Shown: positions 1 through 9,253, numbered from the stretch's first letter. The stretch: 64,000 nt of DNA from Fontibacillus phaseoli (GCF_003337355.1 NZ_QPJW01000003.1:349531-413530); one strand, 5' to 3'. Made by a program: numbers and translations. Notes: generated by a model from the sequence alone, not told the origin.

Positions 1-299
1 TGACTAAGCTTGTTCCGTAATAGTTGACGTCCTTGTTTATACTCTTCGCGGGTGATATCTTCAGCCCCACGGGTAGGTCGGGCCACGATATTCGTAAAGC
101 CGTAACCCAACTTCAAGAGTCCTCCGTCTTCCGATGCCTCATACAGACGAGGGGTGAGCCCGGATTGGTAAAGGATTCTCCAGAAATTATTGCGGGGATT
201 GGCGTAATGGTGTCCCGTCTCCCCCGAGCGAATGCTCGGATTGAATCCGATAAATACGATGGATAAGCCGTAATCGAGATGATCCTGTACTCCATTCAT
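1..299 (-). CDS. mug: mismatch-specific uracil-DNA glycosylase (MUG family), 3' end cut by window edge
   Basis: DNA-repair enzyme of the Mug/TDG family that removes uracil or thymine from G:U/G:T mispairs. About 99 codons are present and the C-terminus lies outside the window. The reading frame starts at ATG 297-299 behind an AGGAGG site ten bases upstream. Seen: the GFNPS motif (residues 18-22) whose Asn is the water-activating residue of the family, followed by SGETGHHYANPRNNFW, as in Mug proteins, where the phosphate and base pocket lies. The gene begins 23 bp after the stop of the YwaF-like gene and is probably co-transcribed with it. Identity is confident from the motif spacing; activity on a given mismatch is inferred. 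Confidence 0.88.
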   Translation of the reverse strand, partial: MNGVQDHLDYGLSIVFIGFNPSIRSGETGHHYANPRNNFWRILYQSGLTPRLYEASEDGGLLKLGYGFTNIVARPTRGAEDITREEYKQGRQLLRNKLS

Positions 300-321
300 A
301 CGCTGCGGCCTCCTGCTGTGA

Positions 322-1110
322 TCAAGAAATATAGTCACCCGGTTTCCGGGTTCTTTGGTCCCTCCGGGTCTTTCGGGCTTGCCGGCTCTTTACTTTATCC
401 GTAAGGACGAAAAAGACGGCATACATCATAATAAACAAAAGCAGGGCGATTCCTTCTTCGGCCAGCAAATAATAGGGATACGGCCCCAGCATATCCAGAA
501 TGGAAGGGGTATCCGGTTTATGCAGCAGAAACATATAATTCGCCCCGATGGCGTAATTCAAAAGTCCGATGGCCAGCGCCAGGCCGTTCAGAAACAGCAT
601 CGTTTTTCCAATAGATTTCCAGGTTGGCCTGTATTGTTCCATCCAGGTCATATATAAAGAGGCCAAAATGATGGCCGAGTGAGCAATGAAAAATTGAAAG
701 AAACGAAAATGCGGAAAGCCATACGCCAGATTCGGCGTAAGAATAGCTTGCAATGCCCCGCCTATCCCTGCAAAAAACAGTACTTCATAAAGGCCCCGAC
801 TCCGGTTCCAAAGCATAATGATGGATAGCAGCAGCGTTATGGAGCATAGCTCAAAAGGCAGGGTATGACGGACATTCCACACCCCTTGCTCCCAATACCA
901 GACATTGAGGCCGACTTCCGATACCAGAAGGATGCCCAGCAATCCGTATCTTACCGCCAGACGCAAACCTTTTCGTTCCCGAATAGGGTTTCGGGCCCAA
1001 TATAGCCCCAGAATCATAGCAACCAGCAGCCCGATCCAGACAAGGTGAGCCTGAGAAAATAACATAAAATCCGGTGCCTGCCCGGAGGAAAAAAAAGATA
1101 TCGATTCCAT
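322..1110 (-). CDS. YwaF / TIGR02206-type integral membrane protein
   Basis: Integral membrane protein of 262 residues with about seven hydrophobic helices, no signal peptide and a strongly basic cytosolic tail (KVKSRQARKTRRDQRTRK). The pattern LPFELCS near residue 85 with a second half ending in LGPYPYYLLAEEG is typical of the YwaF-like membrane family of unknown function. ATG 1110 is preceded by GGGAG. It is the first gene of a likely two-gene unit with the mug gene downstream. No catalytic motif is visible and the role is unknown. Confidence 0.75.
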   Translation of the reverse strand: MESISFFSSGQAPDFMLFSQAHLVWIGLLVAMILGLYWARNPIRERKGLRLAVRYGLLGILLVSEVGLNVWYWEQGVWNVRHTLPFELCSITLLLSIIMLWNRSRGLYEVLFFAGIGGALQAILTPNLAYGFPHFRFFQFFIAHSAIILASLYMTWMEQYRPTWKSIGKTMLFLNGLALAIGLLNYAIGANYMFLLHKPDTPSILDMLGPYPYYLLAEEGIALLLFIMMYAVFFVLTDKVKSRQARKTRRDQRTRKPGDYIS

Positions 1111-1382
1111 GGGAACTCCCTTCTATCGCGGAAACGACATATCCGATGCCGTACTTCCCCGGTTTCTTCCGCTCTCTTTGGAACGATAAAGCGCCCTGTC
1201 TCTGCCAACGTATTGCCGGTCAGTTCAAAAGCAAAACCGAAAGCATACACCGCCGACAATAAGGTGATTCAGAAAAACAGATTGATTCCGGATTACCTAA
1301 AATATTAATTATATCGTAGCATAAGAGCGAACCTCAGCGGAAGAAATCATTTCTCGCCCATTCTTCCGAATGTTGATATAAT

Positions 1383-1408
1383 AGAAACGGTTTCAGAAAA
1401 CGTTTTCT
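1383..1408 (+). promoter_or_regulatory. palindromic operator 1 (cre/LacI-family type) upstream of GH9
   Basis: AGAAAACGTTTTCT at 1395-1408 is a perfect 14-bp palindrome centred on CG, the shape bound by LacI/GalR regulators and one base from the CcpA cre consensus. An overlapping imperfect half-palindrome GAAACGGTTTC sits just left. A second copy lies 103 bp downstream, which would allow looping. The regulator is not identified; CcpA or a LacI-type repressor are candidates. Confidence 0.6.
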
Positions 1409-1496
1409 TTGTTATAGGCACCCGACATTTAAACACTGAATAAATTACCCTTTTTACAGTAAATAGAGAGGATTTTCAAGTTTTTTTCATCCACTT

Positions 1497-1512
1497 CGGA
1501 AAACGTTTTCTG
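1497..1512 (+). promoter_or_regulatory. palindromic operator 2 upstream of GH9
   Basis: CGGAAAACGTTTTCTG contains the 12-bp palindrome GAAAACGTTTTC. It is centred 103 bp after operator 1 and about 75 bp before the GH9 start. Same core and same likely regulator as operator 1. Confidence 0.6.
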
Positions 1513-1578
1513 TGGTTAAAGGGACGGATTTCATGTTCCCGCGCATTAACTTCTAACTTAGGAAAAGAGGGATGATCA

Positions 1579-3201
1579 GTGAGCGATGCAAAGCAACGAA
1601 GTTTAACCGTCAATCAAGTCGGATATCCGCTGCATGGCGGAAAGTGTGTCATTAGCGCCGGTAAAGAGGGTTCATTCGAAGTTATCAATTCCGATACCGG
1701 AGAAGTAGCTTATCGGGGCGAAACCGGGCATTCACAATTTGACGAGTCCGCAGGAACGGCAGTCTGCACCGGCGATTTCTCGGCCCTTACTACTCCCGGC
1801 AGCTATTATGTCCGGCTGGGGGACGAAGTTTCCGCTCCGTTTCTTCTATCGGATAACCCCTACGCGGAATTGCAACGCGGTCTTTTAAAAGCTTTTTACC
1901 TTTTCCGCTGCGGCTGCGATCTCGATGAAACTTATGCCGGGCCTTGGAATCACAAAGCCTGCCATCTGGCGGACGGAACGGTATATGACGATCCCGGGCG
2001 GAAGCTGGAAAGCAAGGGCGGCTGGCATGATGCCGGAGATTACGGACAGTATACCGGACCTGGCGCCAAAGCCGTCGCCGACCTGCTGCTCGCTTACGAG
2101 TTCTATCCTCAAGCTTTCACGTCTCAACTTCCTATTCCCGAGAGTGACGACGTTACGCCGGACGTGCTGCATGAATGCCGTTATGAACTGGAATGGTTGT
2201 TCAAAATGCAGGATAACAAAACAGGCGGCGCATTTCACAAATTAACGACCAAGCATTTCCCCGACTTGAACGTGATGCCTGAAGACGACTTGGCGGATTT
2301 ATATTTCCTCCCGGTCTCGGCCACGGCCACCGGCTGTTTTGCCGGAGTCATGGCTATGGCATCCCGGGTCTACCGCCAATTTGACGGCAGCTTTGCCGAC
2401 CGTTGCCTGGAAGCGGCTAGAGCAGCTTGGCAATGGCTGCTGGATCATCCGGAAACGCCGGGCTTTAAAAACCCGCAAGATGTGTCCACCGGGGAGTACG
2501 GGGACGAGCATGATCTCGACGAGCGGTACTGGGCGGCGGCCGAGTTGTTCCGGACAACCGGGGATGAGTCTTATCACCGGCAATTCAAGGCATTGGCCGC
2601 GCAGCAATTTCCGAAATACGAGCTGGGCTGGGCCGATATGGGCGCTTACGGGAGCCTTGCCTATTTGGTGGGAAATCCGGTCAAGGCCGATCAAACCCTG
2701 TACTCCCAGCTCAAGGCAGGGCTGCTTGCCGAAGCCGACAAGCTGACCGCAATCAGTAATGCCGTCGGGTATGGCATTTCGCTGACTCCGGCTGATTACA
2801 TTTGGGGCAGCAACATGGTCGTGATGAACCGGGCGATGCTTCTGTTGTTCGCCTACCGATTGACTGAAAATACCCGCTATGAAGAGAGCGCCATTCATCA
2901 CATTCATTACCTCATGGGCCGCAATCCGCTGGATCTCAGCTATGTAACCGGCTTCGGCGACCGTCCGGTGATGCATCCGCATCATCGCCCGTCCGTCGGC
3001 GATAAGGTAGCCGATCCCGTACCCGGCCTTGTGGCGGGCGGCCCAAACCGCGGCCTGAACGACGATTGCATGATGGAACACCTGCAAGGCAAGGCACCCG
3101 CACAGTGCTTCATCGACGACGAACTCAGCTATGCCGGCAATGAGGTGACCATTTACTGGAACTCTCCCGCCGTCTTCGTAGTCTCGAATTTCGTGAAATA
3201 A
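1579..3201 (+). CDS. GH9 family glycoside hydrolase, cytosolic (cello-oligosaccharide type)
   Basis: Inverting glycoside hydrolase of 540 residues. Residues 8-95 form the Ig-like CelD N-terminal domain (opening LTVNQVGYP); the rest is the GH9 (alpha/alpha)6 barrel. Seen: GGWHDAGDYGQY with the catalytic-base aspartates D151/D154, the HPHHRPS region near residue 475, and the second GH9 signature ending in NEVTIYWNSP with the general acid E522. There is no signal peptide, linker or carbohydrate-binding module, so it should act inside the cell on imported beta-glucan or beta-glucosaminide oligosaccharides rather than on cellulose. Start is GTG 1579 behind AAGAGGG; an ATG seven bases upstream is out of frame. 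A strong terminator follows, so it is probably monocistronic. The exact substrate cannot be read from sequence. Confidence 0.9.
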   Translation: MSDAKQRSLTVNQVGYPLHGGKCVISAGKEGSFEVINSDTGEVAYRGETGHSQFDESAGTAVCTGDFSALTTPGSYYVRLGDEVSAPFLLSDNPYAELQRGLLKAFYLFRCGCDLDETYAGPWNHKACHLADGTVYDDPGRKLESKGGWHDAGDYGQYTGPGAKAVADLLLAYEFYPQAFTSQLPIPESDDVTPDVLHECRYELEWLFKMQDNKTGGAFHKLTTKHFPDLNVMPEDDLADLYFLPVSATATGCFAGVMAMASRVYRQFDGSFADRCLEAARAAWQWLLDHPETPGFKNPQDVSTGEYGDEHDLDERYWAAAELFRTTGDESYHRQFKALAAQQFPKYELGWADMGAYGSLAYLVGNPVKADQTLYSQLKAGLLAEADKLTAISNAVGYGISLTPADYIWGSNMVVMNRAMLLLFAYRLTENTRYEESAIHHIHYLMGRNPLDLSYVTGFGDRPVMHPHHRPSVGDKVADPVPGLVAGGPNRGLNDDCMMEHLQGKAPAQCFIDDELSYAGNEVTIYWNSPAVFVVSNFVK

Positions 3202-3219
3202 CGAGCTAATGCATAAGGA

Positions 3220-3257
3220 AAAGGATCCGGCCAAGACGACCGGATCCTTTCTTTTTA
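3220..3257 (+). terminator. intrinsic terminator of the GH9 gene
   Basis: AAAGGATCCGG (3220-3230), a 9-base loop and CCGGATCCTTT (3240-3250) form a perfect 11-bp stem followed by CTTTTTA. It lies 18 bp after the GH9 stop. Confidence 0.88.
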
Positions 3258-3394
3258 GGTATGAGAGCCCGGCTTCAATCCGCCAGCGCCAATTCCCGCA
3301 TCATCCTTAACAAGACACCGCGGCCGCGGCCCGGGTCGTGAATTCTGCGGGCGCGAATTTACCGGCGCCTTCCCCTTGGAGGATGCAGCACAGA

Positions 3395-3436
3395 GAACAA
3401 AAAAGAGGATGGCTTGAATTAATCAAGTCCATCCCC
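3395..3436 (-). terminator. intrinsic terminator of the SLH protein gene
   Basis: On the minus strand a GGATGG..TTGA / TCAA..CCATCC hairpin (arms 3407-3417 and 3424-3434) is followed by TCTTTTTTG. It stands just after position 3453, the stop of the shifted SLH tail. This suggests 3453 was the original gene end. Confidence 0.75.
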
Positions 3437-3452
3437 TTGTATTGGTTATAGG

Positions 3453-3609
3453 TTACTCCTTAACTACGACCTCTCCGCCTTGATCGCCAATGTTGTATTT
3501 ATGATCTCTGGCTGCTTCTTCAATCTCTTGATAAGCCCAATAGGTAGTAGGTACGTCAGTAAAAGTCACGGTATGCGTACCGGTGAGCGGACCGCGTTTG
3601 AACAAACGG
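3453..3609 (-). pseudogene. out-of-frame continuation of the SLH protein C-terminus
   Basis: Immediately after the in-frame TAA at 3610-3612 the other frame reads NRLFKRGPLTG, then VTFTDVPTTYWAYQEIEEAA and ends at TAA 3453. This is the normal end of a Paenibacillus third SLH repeat (usually AVxVLNRLFxRGPL..). Seven bases lie between the Val codon of the AEAV stretch and the Asn codon where nine are expected, so a 2-base deletion (or a 1-base insertion) is the simplest explanation. It could be a real mutation or a sequencing error. Confidence 0.7.
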
Positions 3610-6600
3610 TTAAGCACCCACGGCTTCGGCTCGAGTCAGCTTTCCATCCGGTCTGAACGTATTGTCCTCATATCCGACCATCAAGCCGGTGGAACTCATG
3701 AAGGAGATCGCTTCAGCCGCCCAATGCGCCGAGGACACATCCTTATAACCCGCACTGCTTTGACCGGACAAGGTGGAACAGCCTTCAAATGCGGAGACAT
3801 CCTTAGTGCATTCCTGCTGAATCCATCGGTAAGCGATTGTGGCCATTTGCGCCCGGGTCACCGAACCATCGGGATCGAAGCTGTCTGTCTTAGTTCCCGT
3901 CATCATCCCCAGCGCTTTGGTTTTCAGGATCTCATGGTAAGCCCAATGCGCTGCGCCGACATCCTCGTAAGGACTTTGATCTGCCGATGGCTCTTGATCG
4001 GCTGCATTGCGCGCCAGCATGGCGGCCATTTGTGCGCGAGTAACGAATGCGCCAGGACGGAATTCGGTTCCGAATCCTTTAATGTATGCCGTATGATGGC
4101 TTACATGCGCTGCCTTCCATCCGTCCATGTACACAAGGGTAAAGGTACTGAACTTCGTAATCGTAAACTCTATACTCTCGGAACCGTCTTTCAAGGTCAC
4201 CAGCTTGCCTTGAAGCAATTCCTTGGTTCCGTCGCTATGCTCGATAAAGACACCGAGGTTGTCTAGGACCTTCTGCCGTTCGGCAGAATCGGCCGGCAAG
4301 CTGTCTTTAAGCGGCAAAACAATGGATACTTCGCGGCTTTGCATATTCGTTTCGATTTCCATCGGGCGGCCCAAAATCCGGACTTCCCCGTTATCTACGA
4401 TTTCTTGGATTAACTCTTCTTGCTTTGCTCTTTCTTCGACTTGCTTACGCCCGGTCTCCGATTTAATCGGGATGATCCGGAAATATAAATCATCGTTGAA
4501 ATCGGCGATGGATTTTGCCGGAATGGAGATTATGCCATTGTCCGTTGCAATTTCCAAATTCAAATTACCGTCGTTCAATTGTTTCAATGCGGATTTAGGA
4601 ACCTCTACCACAATTTCCGAAACCTTATCGTTGGTATCCGGAATGACGATTCTTGCGGTATCGATCCCGAGCTGCTTCGCCTTTTGAGCGGTTTCTTTCG
4701 CAATGTTCTCCGACATCGATACATGATCTTTTACAGTCCCGTTTGCTTCCGTTGTGCGCGTAATCGGTGTTTTGGCCAAGTTCGTTCCATTGGCTCCATC
4801 GACGTCTACGACAATTTCTTCTTTATTGGAGGTAGGTGCCGTTGGTGATGCACCAACACTACCGCTACCACTGTTGTTGCCGCTGCCTGAATCGGACCCG
4901 CCGCTTGGTGGATTAACGGTAATGTTTTGTGTAAAGGTTACAGTGGTCAATTCACCCGCAGGGATGTCGCCTTCCGCTTTCACCCGGATTTGTACCGTTA
5001 CGTTTCCTGCGAAGACCGGAGGATTGCCCGGGTCATAGCCGTTCCAGAGACTTCCGTTATCCGTGGAATATTCCATAGTGCCGTCCGCACCGACAAGCAA
5101 GTTCGCCTCGTCATTCGCCGTTACGCTTGGCGCTCCCGGAATCGGCTCAACTTGTGTTTCTCTGAAGTACAGCACGGTCACCAGTCCGGCAGGAACTTCT
5201 CCGGACGCTTTAACTCGAATCTGTACCGTATAGTTGCCGCGGAATACCGGTGCTTCATCCGGATTATAACTGATCCAGAGTATCCCGCCGTCGAGCGAAT
5301 ATTCCATGGTGCTGTCTGCACCGTTAATCATATATGTTGCTTCATTCACCGATACGCTTGGTGCAGAAGGAGCCGGTTGAACCGGATTAGCAGTGAATGT
5401 CACGGTTGTTACGGCGCCAGCCTGCATGTTGCCTGCTGCTTTCACGCGAATTTGCACGGTCACATCGCCGGCAAACGTTGGTGCAATGATTGAATCATAG
5501 TCCAGCCATTGGATTCCGCCATCTCGCGAATACTCCATTGTGGCGTCCGCGCCAACCAATCGGTTGTTATCATCGTCCGCCGTTACGCTTGGGGCACGCG
5601 GGGCAAAGAACAGATCGAACGTTTCCTGAATAGCTGCATAATCGGTGTAGCCGCCGACCGGCCGTTTATCCAACATCCATTGGGCCAGTTCCTGGTATCT
5701 CTGAAAACTAAAACCCGGTCCGTCGACTTTATCCAAGTTCAATTGAAAGATGTCCATCATTTCTTCTGGATTACTCGAGCCGATTTGTTCGGCATTATAA
5801 GCTTCGGATTCCGTCTGCAGCAAACGCAGTCTCACCAATGCGTTGTACATGTCGGTTTTCTTAGTGACCTTGTTGATGGGCCTATACTCCGAAAAGGTTG
5901 CCGTCAATGACTCGCGAGATTGAGAAATCGGCGTTTCATCCCTTGTAAAATAAAATTTCGTTCTATATGCGAAAATCTCTTTGTCCACTTCGGACATGGT
6001 AAGGTAAGCTTCCCCGATCGGGGATAACTCGGTCATTCCCTCATAGCCCGAGAACACAGTTTTAAACTGTGTGAATTTCGCGAAAAACGAGGTCAGGTTG
6101 CTGTTGATAACATGAAGTTCCCGGTCATTCAATGTAAAGAACGGCTGAACTGCAAAATCCAGCAAAAACTGAAGCTGACCCACATTGTCGTACTTCTCGT
6201 TTTCGCTCACCATGTAAATGAACGTTTCGGCCACGGATTCTTTGAGATCGTTGTTCCAACTTTCGAAACCGGCCGGAAGCGACAATCCAAGTTCCGGATT
6301 ACTAAGCGCGGCGAGCATTTCCTCCACGCTTTCTGCTGTCTTGGCGTCATTCACTTTTTCAAGAGGATCGGCAACCACAGGAGGATCCTGCGCAAAGTCA
6401 AGCTTCTCCAATTTGGCGTTTGCCCAAAATCCGTGCGCGACATAGGCTTTATCCCCCTCCCGCAGGAAAGCAATGCCTGCGACCTGAAGGTTGTTGAACT
6501 TGCTGAATTGTTCTATGTTACTTGTCAGAACAGGAAGGTTCGACAATTTGGCATGATCCAATTTGTAGACCCTTCTTACTCCGTCGACAAAATATAAATC

Positions 6601-8052
6601 CCCGTTCGGATGAAAAGCCAGGCTGCTGATCGCCGACGAGAAATTGGTCAACACTTCCGTTGCCGTATTTTCGCCTTTGGCTATTTTATAAATTCCTTTG
6701 GTAGTGAATGTCGAAAAATACAAATTATCTTCGCTATCGAAGGCCAGCCCCATCACCCAGGAAGGTTCGTTGGTTGGCGTGTAGAACACTTCCGCTTTTG
6801 CCGCCACTTGGCCGGATCCGATCGGTCCGCTGAGCGGCAGGCGGTCAGCAGGAATTTTATAAATATTATTATCCTTGGCGTTGGCTTCCAATGTAAAATA
6901 CAGGTCCCCGCTGCTGTTCAACGCTACGGATTTGACATTGGCGCTGTAGTCGAAAACTACCAAAGGCGTCACTGCGCCCGATTTCGAAATTTTTGAAATT
7001 CTCGCCTTCGTACCGCCGTCCGTCAGGAATTGCGCCACATACACTTCATTGTTGTAGTAGGCCAGTCCTCTCGGATTTTCAAGTTGCACGCTGTTTTGAA
7101 ATTCGGCTGGTTCTTGAGGCGCGGGCGGCGCCGCTTCGTCTTCGAACGTAAATTTTTTGAGGTAAAATTGAGTTTCCGAAGAGATCGGGATCCCTGGCAT
7201 GAACGGATCCATGGTGTATCTGTAAATATCAAAGGACAGATAAACCTCCCCACTGTCGGGTAAAAATTGAATCCCGTACAAATCGATCAGCGTTTCACTA
7301 CCGCTATCCGGAATGGATTCCTCATTCAGATAACTGTTGAAATGGGTGCCGATCACTTCCGTAACCTCCGGCATATCCGCTTTCAAATCCATTTTGTACA
7401 GCTTGTTGTTTGCTCCAACCATATACAAATTGCCCTGAGGGCTTACGGAGAGGTCTTCGAAATACGTCGCAAAATTGGACGCCAGCGGGGTCGCTTGCCA
7501 GCTTCCGGCGGCAATTTTGAACAATCCGTTAGGATTGTTGCTGGGACGGTTTGAATTCGAATAATAAAAGTTATCGTTTTCGTCGATCGTCATGCCGGTC
7601 ATGTACGTCTGATCGCCCGTAAATACAATTTCCGATTTGCTCGGAATATCGTTAAAACCACTGATGGCAATCGGCCCCGCTTCTAAAGCCGGTTTAGAAA
7701 TTTTATAAATATGGGGCAGTGAATTCACGATAAAATACAAATTTCCTTGACTGTCAAAATCGATGGACAACGGTTTTACGTTGTTACTGAACGTGACTAT
7801 ATCGCTGCGATCGTTCGGATCACTTGCCCGCTGCTTGGTAATCGTGCTTGTCTGATTGTTATATATGGATGTATAGATATAACCATCATGGTAAGCTACC
7901 CCGCTTACGGTTGAGGGGTAATTGATCTTGTCCGGGTATAAGGCACCTCCGGCGCTGACTTGCTCAACGGCTCCGATACTTGCAAGGAACGGCTGAATCA
8001 CCAGGATCAGTACCATCAGCTTTTTAAAAAAACGGCTCTTCAATCTTTGCAT
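3610..8052 (-). CDS. secreted beta-propeller / SLH surface protein, frameshifted near its C-terminus
   Basis: Large cell-wall-bound protein of about 1480 residues. ATG 8052 is chosen because AGGAAGG lies nine bases upstream and it directly yields a signal peptide (MQRLKSRFFKK, hydrophobic core, ending near VSAGG); an upstream in-frame extension to 8133 lacks these. Order: signal peptide 1-35; repeats of NLYF.../IYKI type (about 40-560) typical of NHL/YVTN beta-propellers; an alpha-helical region; three tandem ~70-residue modules containing GADxTMEYSxDGG; a Gly/Ser linker; a Val-rich Ig-like domain (VDVDGANG onward); three SLH repeats from about 1305. SLH repeats anchor to pyruvylated wall polymer. 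The third SLH repeat is interrupted by a frameshift, so anchoring may be weakened. Binding target unknown. Confidence 0.82.
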   Translation of the reverse strand: MQRLKSRFFKKLMVLILVIQPFLASIGAVEQVSAGGALYPDKINYPSTVSGVAYHDGYIYTSIYNNQTSTITKQRASDPNDRSDIVTFSNNVKPLSIDFDSQGNLYFIVNSLPHIYKISKPALEAGPIAISGFNDIPSKSEIVFTGDQTYMTGMTIDENDNFYYSNSNRPSNNPNGLFKIAAGSWQATPLASNFATYFEDLSVSPQGNLYMVGANNKLYKMDLKADMPEVTEVIGTHFNSYLNEESIPDSGSETLIDLYGIQFLPDSGEVYLSFDIYRYTMDPFMPGIPISSETQFYLKKFTFEDEAAPPAPQEPAEFQNSVQLENPRGLAYYNNEVYVAQFLTDGGTKARISKISKSGAVTPLVVFDYSANVKSVALNSSGDLYFTLEANAKDNNIYKIPADRLPLSGPIGSGQVAAKAEVFYTPTNEPSWVMGLAFDSEDNLYFSTFTTKGIYKIAKGENTATEVLTNFSSAISSLAFHPNGDLYFVDGVRRVYKLDHAKLSNLPVLTSNIEQFSKFNNLQVAGIAFLREGDKAYVAHGFWANAKLEKLDFAQDPPVVADPLEKVNDAKTAESVEEMLAALSNPELGLSLPAGFESWNNDLKESVAETFIYMVSENEKYDNVGQLQFLLDFAVQPFFTLNDRELHVINSNLTSFFAKFTQFKTVFSGYEGMTELSPIGEAYLTMSEVDKEIFAYRTKFYFTRDETPISQSRESLTATFSEYRPINKVTKKTDMYNALVRLRLLQTESEAYNAEQIGSSNPEEMMDIFQLNLDKVDGPGFSFQRYQELAQWMLDKRPVGGYTDYAAIQETFDLFFAPRAPSVTADDDNNRLVGADATMEYSRDGGIQWLDYDSIIAPTFAGDVTVQIRVKAAGNMQAGAVTTVTFTANPVQPAPSAPSVSVNEATYMINGADSTMEYSLDGGILWISYNPDEAPVFRGNYTVQIRVKASGEVPAGLVTVLYFRETQVEPIPGAPSVTANDEANLLVGADGTMEYSTDNGSLWNGYDPGNPPVFAGNVTVQIRVKAEGDIPAGELTTVTFTQNITVNPPSGGSDSGSGNNSGSGSVGASPTAPTSNKEEIVVDVDGANGTNLAKTPITRTTEANGTVKDHVSMSENIAKETAQKAKQLGIDTARIVIPDTNDKVSEIVVEVPKSALKQLNDGNLNLEIATDNGIISIPAKSIADFNDDLYFRIIPIKSETGRKQVEERAKQEELIQEIVDNGEVRILGRPMEIETNMQSREVSIVLPLKDSLPADSAERQKVLDNLGVFIEHSDGTKELLQGKLVTLKDGSESIEFTITKFSTFTLVYMDGWKAAHVSHHTAYIKGFGTEFRPGAFVTRAQMAAMLARNAADQEPSADQSPYEDVGAAHWAYHEILKTKALGMMTGTKTDSFDPDGSVTRAQMATIAYRWIQQECTKDVSAFEGCSTLSGQSSAGYKDVSSAHWAAEAISFMSSTGLMVGYEDNTFRPDGKLTRAEAVGA
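4926..5600 (-). repeat. three tandem ~70-residue modules inside the SLH protein
   Basis: Three consecutive coding repeats each run from (A)PSV through GADxTMEYSxDGG, a W/Y-rich turn and F.G..TVQIRVKA to a beta strand VTFT. Period is roughly 215-225 bp. They resemble chitobiase/DUF4073-like surface modules; function is not evident. Confidence 0.75.
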
Positions 8053-8142
8053 CCTTTTATTCCTTCCTGTAACTTTTTTCATCATCCTACCATCATCCTC
8101 TGAACGGATTCTGAACACTTTCGACATAACCAAACAGAATAC

Positions 8143-8182
8143 GACAAAAAATCCACCTTAAAATAATTTTTCAGGTGGATTT
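8143..8182 (-). terminator. intrinsic terminator after the SGNH hydrolase gene
   Basis: On the minus strand AAATCCACCT (8182-8173), a 14-base loop, AGGTGGATTT (8158-8149), then TTTTTG. It ends the SGNH transcript about 100 bp after its stop and separates it from the SLH gene downstream. Confidence 0.8.
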
Positions 8183-8280
8183 CATTCTATTCTATAAATC
8201 TTATCGGTTATTTTTCAGCACAAACTCCAGGTTAGGCGTCACATCGGAAAGGCTGTGAGGGTGAGCGTCCCCTCCCGGTT

Positions 8281-9192
8281 TCAGGATCGTTGCGCCGCCT
8301 CCGCAATTTCCGCCAGCATCGATTCCGCCGCGTCCTTTGCTTCTTCCAGCGGCAGCGCTTCGAATTTGTACGGACTGCTGTGGCCCACATGCTCGCGCCA
8401 GGCCGCGTCCAGCACATCCCGTCGGCGGCTAACGGCACGGATAAATGCTCCATCCATGCTCCGGGCCCATTCCGGCGTCCGCTCCAGCACAATATGAAAC
8501 ACATCGCGAAGAATCGCTTTGGCCATAATCCAGTGGCCGTCATCTTCCGGATGGACTCCGTCATTGTATTTGTATGCCGGGTCCGCTTCCCGCCGCATGG
8601 CGATAAAGGACATCAGCGGTTCCCGCAGATCGACGACGGTATAACCTTGTTCCGCTCCGTATCTTTTCACCCAATCCGCAAATCTACCAAGCACACCGTT
8701 ATAATCCTCGTACGGCGTTTCAAAAGCATAGTCCGGCATCCCGTCAGGCTGGGCCTCTCCGTTGATCGACAGAACGTCATACGGCGGCGGAGTCATCAAT
8801 ATTACTCTGGCACCTGTCCGCTGTACCTGCTCAGTTGCCTTTATCATGCCATTCCGGAAAAGCGTGAACCGTTCCTCCGAAAACGGATGGTAGATTCCGT
8901 CGTTCATTCCGTAGCAGAGGAACACCCAATCCGGTTTGCTCTCCGCGAGTGCCCGTTCCAAACGCTCATGAACGCAGGGACGGGGGAACGGATGGCTATT
9001 TTCATGTGTCCCGGCTGCCGTCTCGCCCCCAACGCCCAGATTGATTAGCTCCAGGTGCCGCTTGGGAAAATGTTGGAGAAAAAATGCGTCAAGATAACGG
9101 ATATAGGCTCCGTTCTCCGTAATACTGTCGCCTAAAAATAGGATTCGTTTCTTATCCGGAACCTTCAGTAGGTCGTCGGTTCGATGGCTCAT
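8281..9192 (-). CDS. SGNH/GDSL-family hydrolase (probable carbohydrate esterase)
   Basis: Cytosolic serine hydrolase of 303 residues. SGNH blocks are all visible: FLGDSITENG (nucleophile Ser, block I), LGVGGETA (block II Gly), CYGMNDG (block III Asn) and YNDGVHPEDDGH (block V Asp/His dyad). ATG 9192 is chosen over the upstream in-frame ATG 9240 because GAAAGGCG precedes it. It is 61 bp downstream of the AraC regulator on the same strand and faces the GH52 beta-xylosidase locus, so removal of acetyl groups from xylo-oligosaccharides is a reasonable inference. Family is certain, substrate is not. Confidence 0.85.
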   Translation of the reverse strand: MSHRTDDLLKVPDKKRILFLGDSITENGAYIRYLDAFFLQHFPKRHLELINLGVGGETAAGTHENSHPFPRPCVHERLERALAESKPDWVFLCYGMNDGIYHPFSEERFTLFRNGMIKATEQVQRTGARVILMTPPPYDVLSINGEAQPDGMPDYAFETPYEDYNGVLGRFADWVKRYGAEQGYTVVDLREPLMSFIAMRREADPAYKYNDGVHPEDDGHWIMAKAILRDVFHIVLERTPEWARSMDGAFIRAVSRRRDVLDAAWREHVGHSSPYKFEALPLEEAKDAAESMLAEIAEAAQRS

Positions 9193-9253
9193 GCTGTCAT
9201 CGCCTTTCGATAAAAATATATTATTATTATTTAACTTCATTTTCTGGCGTCCG

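Larger units (their letters stand above)
1111..1578. other. divergent intergenic region between YwaF-like gene and GH9 gene
   Basis: This 468-bp stretch holds the two start regions. The half next to the GH9 gene carries two AAAACGTTTT palindromes listed separately. No gene-like reading frame with a ribosome site was seen. Confidence 0.6.

Noticed and set aside
113..295. 60-residue minus-strand frame starting MEYR
   Set aside because: It overlaps in another frame the clear MUG glycosylase reading frame, which has the better ribosome site and conserved motifs.
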